Source of the DNA: Cyanobacteriota bacterium
GTDB lineage: Bacteria > Cyanobacteriota > Cyanobacteriia > Pseudanabaenales > Pseudanabaenaceae
Length of the DNA: 44,284 bases
Direction: 5' to 3'
Assembly (NCBI GenBank): GCA_025356295.1
Contig: JANXUJ010000132.1
Coordinates: 1 to 44,284 of the forward strand
Within the stretch, counting starts at the first letter, position 1. Each line of letters starts with the position of its first letter. The position numbers were made by a program, and so were the translations under genes. Shown here in pieces: positions 37,258 to 44,284 of this stretch. The notes beneath the pieces were generated by a model, which worked only from the letters and a program-made list of their open reading frames with translations, ran no database searches and was not told where the DNA came from.

Positions 37258-38091
37258 ATGAAGTCATATTTGGCGGCTGCCGTACAAATGACCAGTGTCT
37301 CGAATGTAGACAAAAATCTGGCTCAAGCAGAAGATTTAATTCAACTTGCCGTGAATCGAGGTGCGGAATTAGTTTGTTTACCTGAAAATTTTTCATTTTT
37401 AGGTGATGAAAATGAAAAGATGCGAATTTCAACAGAAATTGCCGAAAAGAGCGAAAAGTTTTTGACCACGATCGCGCAACGCTATCAAATCTTGTTACTC
37501 GGTGGTGGCTTCCCAGTGCCAGTGGCTACACCCAGCAATTCATCGCCAATCAAGATGTATAACACGGCTTTGCTGATTGGTCGTGCTGGCGAAGAACTAG
37601 CGCGTTATCGCAAGATGCACTTATTTGATGTCAATCTCCCCGATGGTAATACCTATCAAGAGTCCTCGACTGTGCTAGCAGGGTCAGAAGCCCCGCCTGT
37701 ATATATTTCTGAGAAGTATGGCAATCTAGGGTTGTCAGTTTGCTATGACGTAAGGTTTCCAGAGCTATATCGTCATTTATCAAAAAATGGTGCGAATGTT
37801 TTGTTTGTCCCAGCCGCCTTTACTGCTTTTACGGGTAAGGATCACTGGCAAGTTTTATTGCAAGCAAGGGCGATTGAAAACACAAGTTATGTGATTGCAC
37901 CTGCTCAGGTGGGAATGCATACGCCGCGCCGCCAGTCGCATGGTCATGCGATGATCGTTGATCCTTGGGGGATTGTGCTTGCTGATGCGGGCGATCGCAC
38001 GGGTGTAGCGATCGCGGAGATACAACCATCCCGCATTGAGCAAATTCGCCGCCAGATGCCATCTCTGCAACATCGCACTTTCTCTTGTTAA
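37258..38091 (+). CDS. Carbon-nitrogen hydrolase (nitrilase superfamily, Nit1/omega-amidase-like)
   Basis: 'ELVCLPENFSFLG...RYRKMHLFDVNLPDG...GLSVCYDVRFPELYRHL...SHGHAMIVDPWGIVLADAG': E-K-C triad. Confidence 0.92.
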   Translation: MKSYLAAAVQMTSVSNVDKNLAQAEDLIQLAVNRGAELVCLPENFSFLGDENEKMRISTEIAEKSEKFLTTIAQRYQILLLGGGFPVPVATPSNSSPIKMYNTALLIGRAGEELARYRKMHLFDVNLPDGNTYQESSTVLAGSEAPPVYISEKYGNLGLSVCYDVRFPELYRHLSKNGANVLFVPAAFTAFTGKDHWQVLLQARAIENTSYVIAPAQVGMHTPRRQSHGHAMIVDPWGIVLADAGDRTGVAIAEIQPSRIEQIRRQMPSLQHRTFSC

Positions 38092-38110
38092 TTGACTACG
38101 CACAAGTCTT

Positions 38111-38161
38111 AAAACCAGAGTGTGGGTTGCCCGCTACGCGGGCAACCCACACTCTGGTTTT
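38111..38161. terminator. Long perfect hairpin
   Basis: AAAACCAGAGTGTGGGTTGCCCGC-TAC-GCGGGCAACCCACACTCTGGTTTT. Confidence 0.75.
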
Positions 38162-38210
38162 GGTTTATAATTAGATAGCCGCAAAGTTTATTTCTAGCGC
38201 GAGCGCAGTT

Positions 38211-39371
38211 ATGCAACCCTTTCCTGTTCTTGGTAATACGATCCGCCCGCTTCAACATCGTGATTTAGAATTCATTCAGCGATTTGCGTCACCCAGCGAT
38301 CTCGCTCAAACTGCTGTCAGCGATCTCAGTGGTTGTCGCAGTCGCCAGAAAGTTAGTTTGCATCAACTTGCGAGTTGGTTGCCCGCACCCGTGCAGACAT
38401 TGCTGAAACCCTATGTGCGTGCATATGTATCAGAATGCAATGGGATTATCCAAGGATTCATTAGAGTTTCGCCGTTTAACAACAACAGCAGTACTTGGCA
38501 AATTGATCGCGTTGTCGTTTTGCCCGAAGCCCAAAATGGTCAGCACAATGTCGGCACACAACTAATTCGTTATTGCCTAGAGTCTTGTCTAGAGGCGCGG
38601 ACATGGGTGTTACAAGTTGATATCAATCAAAAAGATACGATCGCCCTCTATCGTCAGAATGGTTTTCAGCCCCTCGCCCAATTTACTGACTGGGAACTGG
38701 GTAGTGAGAGTCTGCACGAACTCGCTCAGCATTCTCCTGATTTACCGAATTTGATGCCCATCAGTAATGCTGATGCTAGCTTGCTCTATCAGCTGGATAC
38801 AGCGGCGATGCCTCCTCACATTCGCCAAGTTTATGATCTCAATGTTGATGATTTTCGGGCTAAGGCGATTGACAAGTTAATTAATCATGGATCATTGCTA
38901 ATTAACCACTTACAGGATGTATCGGGCTATGTATATGAGCCACAACGCAAAGCTGCAATCGGATATTTTTATATACTGTTACAGCGTCCTACGGTCAATC
39001 AGCAAGATAAAAAATTAGTTCATCATTGCCAACTTACCGTCCATCCTGCTTACACATGGCTTTATCCTGAACTGACTTCGCAAATTGCTCAGATTGTCAC
39101 GAAGCAATCTCCTGAAGGGTCGAGCTTACAACTATCATCGGCTGACTATCAACCCGAACGCGAAGATTATTTAGAAGGTATTCAAGCTCAGCGTCAAGGG
39201 CATTCTTTGTTAATGGCGCGATCGGTGTGGCACAAAATCCGTGAGACTAAGCCTGTACTTGATGGCTTACAACTTTCACGGATGTTGTCTGGTTTACAAC
39301 CTACTCAAAAACCGATCCCTGGCAGGATTGAATCTTTTCCGCCACATCAGCATACTGATGAGTTGCTCTAG
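38211..39371 (+). CDS. GNAT family N-acetyltransferase-like protein
   Basis: 'NGIIQGFIRVSPFNNNSSTWQIDRVVVLPEAQNGQHNVGTQLIRYCLESCLEARTWVLQVDINQKDTIALYRQNGFQPLAQ'. Confidence 0.75.
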   Translation: MQPFPVLGNTIRPLQHRDLEFIQRFASPSDLAQTAVSDLSGCRSRQKVSLHQLASWLPAPVQTLLKPYVRAYVSECNGIIQGFIRVSPFNNNSSTWQIDRVVVLPEAQNGQHNVGTQLIRYCLESCLEARTWVLQVDINQKDTIALYRQNGFQPLAQFTDWELGSESLHELAQHSPDLPNLMPISNADASLLYQLDTAAMPPHIRQVYDLNVDDFRAKAIDKLINHGSLLINHLQDVSGYVYEPQRKAAIGYFYILLQRPTVNQQDKKLVHHCQLTVHPAYTWLYPELTSQIAQIVTKQSPEGSSLQLSSADYQPEREDYLEGIQAQRQGHSLLMARSVWHKIRETKPVLDGLQLSRMLSGLQPTQKPIPGRIESFPPHQHTDELL

Positions 39372-39429
39372 CTTTTTGTTGATCTAGATCGGTTTCGCGA
39401 TCGCGCATGTTGAGACTTTAGATAGCTCA

Positions 39430-39764
39430 TGGGCGACAAACCTGCGATCGCAAATTTGTCGCCGATGCGAATATGGGCATTTTTAGTTCCGTCAAGCGTC
39501 CGCCGATCGTGCCTGATATGTTCTTGTCATTAGATGTCGAAGTTGAGCGAGACTTCCGTCAACGTTCTTATTGGTTTGTTGGTTAGATCAGGAGAGTATG
39601 AAGGCAAGCAAGATATATGGTTGCGTTGGTGCGATCGCAATGGTGAAATCTATCTCGCTGGTCGCGAATTAGCCAAGCAAGCTGAAGCATCTCTTAGCCA
39701 AGAATGCCAAAAATCTAAGCGTCTTGCAGAACAACTAAAAAAGCTGAGCTTCGAGCCAGAATAG
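39430..39764 (+). pseudogene. Decayed Uma2 family gene (frameshifted)
   Basis: Three-frame reading: 'MGDKPAIANLSPMRIWAFLVPSSV' / 'RPPIVPDMFLSLDVEVERDFRQRSYWFVG*' / 'GEYEGKQDIWLRWCDRNGEIYLAGRELAKQAEASLSQECQKSKRLAEQL'. Confidence 0.65.
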
Positions 39765-39855
39765 CTTGCGAGTTCTTAAAATTAGCGCCTAAGAGCTTTC
39801 AGATAGAAGTCTTCAACTAAGCTCGAAGCCAAAATGCGATCGCTAGAAATCGATC

Positions 39856-39924
39856 TTAGTGCTTGAAATAAAAAATAGTTCAGTGTGCTAAGCATACTGA
39901 ACTATTTTTTATTTCAAGCACTAA
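39856..39924. terminator. Very long hairpin at gyrA 3' end
   Basis: TTAGTGCTTGAAATAAAAAATAGTTCAGTGTGC-TAA-GCATACTGAACTATTTTTTATTTCAAGCACTAA, one mismatch. Confidence 0.75.
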
Positions 39925-39927
39925 ATT

Positions 39928-42609
39928 CTAATCTTCTGTATCTCCATCTACTTCTTCCATTTCTTCTACAACGGTTGCAACCGCAGTTACAACTGCATCG
40001 CCACTCTGAATGTCTACCACTTCTTCAATCTCTTCTTCCAACGCAGGTGGAACTAGGGTTGCACCAACGATCGCATCAGATGCATCAAGTCTTTGGAGAC
40101 GAACACCTCGGGCAGTACGAGACTGACGCGCGATCGCATCCGTGGACTGACGCATGACGATCCCGCGACTGGTGACGATCATTAATTCATTGTTTTCATC
40201 AACGAGACAGAGCGAAGCTAGTTGATCTTGACCAGACTTGAACTTAGTCACGCGCAAACCTTTACCCGCACGCTTCTGGATGCGGAACTGGTTGACAGGA
40301 ACACGCTTACCATAACCGCCTCTAGTCACGACTAAGACCCAGGGTCCTTGAGCTTTTTCATCTATTACCGATTCGGCTCCAGATTCAGCTTCCAGATTCT
40401 CATCTTCACTTATCGTCACTGTGAGATCGATATCTTCTTCTATCTCATCAGCCTCGATTTCTGCTAGCCCTGCGGGGAGGATGTCCATACTCACGATTTC
40501 ATCATCGCCAGTCAGACGCATTGATCGCACACCGCGAGTGTCTCTTCCCATCGGGCGCAACTGCTCGTGGTCAGTACGGAAGCGGATCGACATCCCTTGA
40601 CGTGAACCAACGATGATCGTGTTATCAGCTCTTGTCCGTCTCACCCAGCGCAATTGATCGCCCTCTTCGAGCGAGATTGCAATCAAGCCATTGGCGCGAA
40701 TATTGGCGAAGGCAGGAAGCTTAGTTTTTTTAATATAGCCGCCAGCCGTGAGCATGACTAAATATTCATCTTCACAAAACTCGCTGATTGGTAAAACCGT
40801 AGTGATTTTTTCGTCTGAGGCGATTGGCAACATTTGTACCACGGCGGTTCCCCGCGCGGCACGACCAGATTCAGGAATCTCGTAAGCCTTGACTCCGTAG
40901 ACCTTGCCGCGATCGGTGAAGAACAAGACGCGATCGTGACTGCGACAAGCAAAGAAATGCGCGATCGCATCACTATCTTTGACATTGGCACTAGCTTTAC
41001 CGCGTGTAGCGCGATGTTGGGCGGTGAAAGTATCGACAGGCATCCGCTTCACATAGCCTTGCTCAGTTACCATCACAATTGTTTCACGATTGGCAATCAA
41101 ATCAGCAGTATCAATATCGCCTTCATTGGGTAGAATGCGCGATCGCCTCGGTGTCGCAAATTCCAATTTGACAGCTTCTAATTCTTCACGAGTAATTGTG
41201 AGAATGCGATCGCGATTTTGGAGAATATCTAATAAATCGGCAATCTTGACAACCAACTGATCATGCTCATCATGGATTTTATCCGCATCTTGAGCGGTCA
41301 AGCGGCGCAACTGCATCGCCAAAATTGCATCGGCTTGCGCTTCTGATAAGCCGTAGCTCTCAATTAGTCCCGCCTTTGCCGTCGTACTATCATCAGCACC
41401 ACGAATCAACCCAATCACAGCATCCAAATGATTGAGCGCAATTAACAAACCTTGCAATAAATGATCGCGCTCTTCCGCTTTGCGAAGCTCATACTGAGTA
41501 CGGCGGGTAATCACTTCATAACGGAAGTCCAGAAACACTTGCAATGCATGGCGGAGAGTCAGCGTCACAGGCTCTGCATTCACCAGTGCTAGCATATTGC
41601 AACTGAAGTTCGATTGCAAAGCGGTGGATTTGTAGAGATTATTCAGCACGACTCGAGGATAAGCATCGCGCTTTAGTTCGATGACCAGTCGCATTCCATC
41701 GCGATCGCTTTCGTCCCGAATATCCGAAATGCCATCAAGTTTTTTGTCATTGACCATCTCCGCGATTTTCTCGATCAGCGCCGCCTTATTGGTTTGATAA
41801 GGCATTTCGGTGATGATAATTGCTTCGCGATCCTGTCGTCCAGGTGCTGAGATCGTCTCAAAACTCGCCACCGATCGCATCGTCACCGAGCCACGCCCAG
41901 TCATATAGGTTTCGCGAATGCCTTCCGTACCTAAAATCAACGCCCCAGTCGGAAAGTCAGGTCCCTTAATATATTCCATCAAGTCCAAATCAGTCAGACT
42001 AGAATCGGCAATCAGCGCTACTAAGCCATCGACTAGCTCGCCCAAATTATGCGGCGGAATATTTGTCGCCATCCCCACAGCGATTCCTGAGGAGCCATTA
42101 AGTAGCAATTGCGGAATCCGCGCTGGCATGACCAGAGGCTCTTGCTGCGAACCATCATAGTTATCGCCAAAGTTGACCGTATCGCGCTCAATATCTTGAA
42201 TTATTCCCACCTGAGCAATGCGGGTCAACCGACACTCTGTATATCGCATCGCGGCGGGAGGATCGTTATCGACAGAGCCGAAGTTGCCATGTCCATCGAC
42301 AATGCGATCGCGCATCGAAAAGTCCTGCGCCATTCGCACCAGTGCTTCGTACACAGCCGTATCGCCATGCGGGTGATATTTACCAATCACATCCCCGACC
42401 ACACGCGCGCATTTCCGAAATGGGCGCTCGGCAATCATGCCCAACTCGTGCATGGCGTAGAGAATGCGGCGGTGTACAGGTTTGAGTCCATCACGCGCAT
42501 CGGGCAAAGCGCGACCAACAATCACGCTCATGGCATATTCCAAATAAGACCGCGACATCTCGCCGCGCAAGTCTGTGGGAATAATCCGATCTTCTAAGGT
42601 TTCAGTCAT
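39928..42609 (-). CDS. gyrA: DNA gyrase subunit A
   Basis: '[43 protein letters not shown]...[22 protein letters not shown]...[11 protein letters not shown]'; GyrA-box-like 'QKRAGKGLR' in the C-terminal domain. Confidence 0.95.
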   Translation of the reverse strand: MTETLEDRIIPTDLRGEMSRSYLEYAMSVIVGRALPDARDGLKPVHRRILYAMHELGMIAERPFRKCARVVGDVIGKYHPHGDTAVYEALVRMAQDFSMRDRIVDGHGNFGSVDNDPPAAMRYTECRLTRIAQVGIIQDIERDTVNFGDNYDGSQQEPLVMPARIPQLLLNGSSGIAVGMATNIPPHNLGELVDGLVALIADSSLTDLDLMEYIKGPDFPTGALILGTEGIRETYMTGRGSVTMRSVASFETISAPGRQDREAIIITEMPYQTNKAALIEKIAEMVNDKKLDGISDIRDESDRDGMRLVIELKRDAYPRVVLNNLYKSTALQSNFSCNMLALVNAEPVTLTLRHALQVFLDFRYEVITRRTQYELRKAEERDHLLQGLLIALNHLDAVIGLIRGADDSTTAKAGLIESYGLSEAQADAILAMQLRRLTAQDADKIHDEHDQLVVKIADLLDILQNRDRILTITREELEAVKLEFATPRRSRILPNEGDIDTADLIANRETIVMVTEQGYVKRMPVDTFTAQHRATRGKASANVKDSDAIAHFFACRSHDRVLFFTDRGKVYGVKAYEIPESGRAARGTAVVQMLPIASDEKITTVLPISEFCEDEYLVMLTAGGYIKKTKLPAFANIRANGLIAISLEEGDQLRWVRRTRADNTIIVGSRQGMSIRFRTDHEQLRPMGRDTRGVRSMRLTGDDEIVSMDILPAGLAEIEADEIEEDIDLTVTISEDENLEAESGAESVIDEKAQGPWVLVVTRGGYGKRVPVNQFRIQKRAGKGLRVTKFKSGQDQLASLCLVDENNELMIVTSRGIVMRQSTDAIARQSRTARGVRLQRLDASDAIVGATLVPPALEEEIEEVVDIQSGDAVVTAVATVVEEMEEVDGDTED

Positions 42610-42984
42610 ACAGCTACTCAAATTCTCCTTGCATTGCTTGGAATTAATTGCTCCGAGTGCGATCGGCAATTCTTACTTGCCTTACTATTATAAGGCTTTG
42701 CGGGTAAGCTTTGCTGCTGTACACGAGGCTTAGCGCTTAAGAGTAAAGCAAATGGAATCTAGCCAAACAATGTAAAAAACGGCGTCATGATGTCTGCTTG
42801 ATCATAACAGGCTCGAAGTTATGGAACTTCGCCAATGTATACTCCATTGAGCAGATTTAGTCTAAGTTTCAAAGCTAGCATTTTGCGGGATAGATTATAG
42901 TGATATCCATGGTTAATAGCTTGATGATCACTAAAACACAAAAAGAAATGGCTGAAGAACTATGTCAGTCGTCGAACAATAGCT

Positions 42985-43027
42985 AAAAAAATGAAGGGGA
43001 CGCGATGCGTCCCCTTCATTTTTTTAA
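42985..43027. terminator. Hairpin downstream of hemE
   Basis: AAAAAAATGAAGGGGACGC-GAT-GCGTCCCCTTCATTTTTTT. Confidence 0.8.
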
Positions 43028-43056
43028 TAGAGGTAGCGCCGCATCGCCGCCCTTAT

Positions 43057-44094
43057 TTACGAGCCGAGGCTCTTGACTGTATCAAAGAAGAATCGTGCAT
43101 TATCTTCAGGGGTGGTTGGCAAAATGCCATGTCCGAGGTTCATGATGTGACCCTTATTTCCCGCTTTAGCGATTACTTCGAGAATGCGTTCATGAATATA
43201 TTTTTGATCGGCAAATAGAACGCATGGATCGAGGTTGCCTTGCACAGGAATATGATGACCAATGAGATCGCGTGCTTCGGCAAGATCAACTGTCCAATCA
43301 ACGCTGACAATATCTATGCCACACTTAGGCATACGGTCTAGTACACCCGCACTTCCACTAATGTAGAGAATTAGCGGCGTATTAGGATATTTTGCCTTTA
43401 CCTTGTCCACGACCATCTTTTGATAAGGCAGTGCAAAGATTTCGTAATCGGTTGGACAGAGATGTCCCGCCCAAGAATCAAACATCTGCACCACTTGAGC
43501 GCCACATTCGATCTGATGGATTACATAAGTGGCGACCATTTCGGCAATTTTAGTCAAAAAGCTATGGATGATCGCTGGCTCTTTGTATGCCATTGCTTTG
43601 ATCACAGAGTAATCTTTGGAACCCTTACCTTCAACCGAATAGGCAGCTAATGTCCAGGGTGCGCCGACAAAGCCAAGAATTGTCGCTTGATCTTTAACTT
43701 CTTCTTTAATCGCGGTTAAAATCTTACGGATAAATGGAACTGCTGTATCAGGATCAAATTCGGTGAGCGCATCAACTTGAGCTTGAGTCCGAATTGGCGA
43801 CTCGATAATCGGTCCTCTGCTTTCGATGATATCGAAGTTAATGCCGATACCTGTGAGGGGAGTAAGGATATCGGAAAACATGATCACGCCATCGGGTTGA
43901 AAAGCGCGAAATGGTTGCAGAGATATTTCGGCGGCGAGTTCGGCAATTTCCGATCGCTCTCTGAATGTGGGATATTTTTCGCGCAGGTCGCGATAGACCT
44001 TCATGTATCTTCCAGCTTGACGCATCATCCATACTGGTGGACGATCCAATACTTCACCTCTTGCTGCCCTTAGCAAGCGATCATTGCCTCCCAT
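43057..44094 (-). CDS. hemE: Uroporphyrinogen decarboxylase
   Basis: '[75 protein letters not shown]'. Confidence 0.98.
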   Translation of the reverse strand: MGGNDRLLRAARGEVLDRPPVWMMRQAGRYMKVYRDLREKYPTFRERSEIAELAAEISLQPFRAFQPDGVIMFSDILTPLTGIGINFDIIESRGPIIESPIRTQAQVDALTEFDPDTAVPFIRKILTAIKEEVKDQATILGFVGAPWTLAAYSVEGKGSKDYSVIKAMAYKEPAIIHSFLTKIAEMVATYVIHQIECGAQVVQMFDSWAGHLCPTDYEIFALPYQKMVVDKVKAKYPNTPLILYISGSAGVLDRMPKCGIDIVSVDWTVDLAEARDLIGHHIPVQGNLDPCVLFADQKYIHERILEVIAKAGNKGHIMNLGHGILPTTPEDNARFFFDTVKSLGS

Positions 44095-44284
44095 AATTGA
44101 CTCTTTCCTGTGTTTTCTAAAATTTTTTATGATTATGCTTTTGAATTATAGAGCGTGAAGTGCCAGACACCACGGCTAAGCCCAGAAAGTAAACCAACTT
44201 ATACTTTCTTTAAGTTATGTTATTAATAAGTAGTTATCCATAAGTAACCTTAAAACCTATGGAGAGTGGTCGCCTGCTACGCGG

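Noticed and set aside
42109-42597. 162-aa plus-strand ORF within gyrA
   Set aside because: Antisense shadow ORF of the conserved gyrase N-terminal domain.
42991-43218. ORF starting in the hemE terminator hairpin
   Set aside because: Start lies in the stem and the rest is antisense to hemE; no independent support.
1-44284. Abundant GCGATCGC octamers as a novel signal
   Set aside because: This is the known HIP1 repeat typical of many cyanobacterial genomes.

Overview
This is a cyanobacterial chromosomal window. The clues are HIP1 (GCGATCGC) sites throughout, a form IB rbcL-rbcX-rbcS operon, an RpaA-type regulator, an Ftn2/ARC6-type protein and a solanesyl-PP synthase; a Pseudanabaena-like organism is a guess. 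Housekeeping genes include rbcLXS, sds, rpaA, glgA, recA, ftn2/zipN, a desC-like desaturase, phoU, gyrA and hemE. Accessory regions: (i) 0-5 kb, an IS fragment, three paralogous Uma2-family genes and two glycosyltransferases; (ii) 19.0-23.2 kb, a toxin-antitoxin island with a RelE/ParE-type pair, an orphan HicB, a VapB-like gene followed by an 11-codon VapC stub, a secreted/membrane protein with an HNH-like motif, two BrnT/BrnA modules each preceded by the same ~30-bp alternating repeat, and DUF4160 plus a truncated DUF2442; (iii) a beta-helix gene remnant at 25.4-26.0 kb and a decayed Uma2 gene at 39.4-39.8 kb. The most unusual items are a TetR regulator whose C-terminal half resembles a catalytically degenerate tyrosine recombinase, divergent from a fatty-acid desaturase with two matching palindromic operators between them; the HNH-like secreted protein in the TA island; and a family of intergenic hairpins with different stems but a shared GC-NNN-GC apex. 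No tRNA, rRNA or CRISPR array was recognised. All family calls are from reading the translations; no database search was run.
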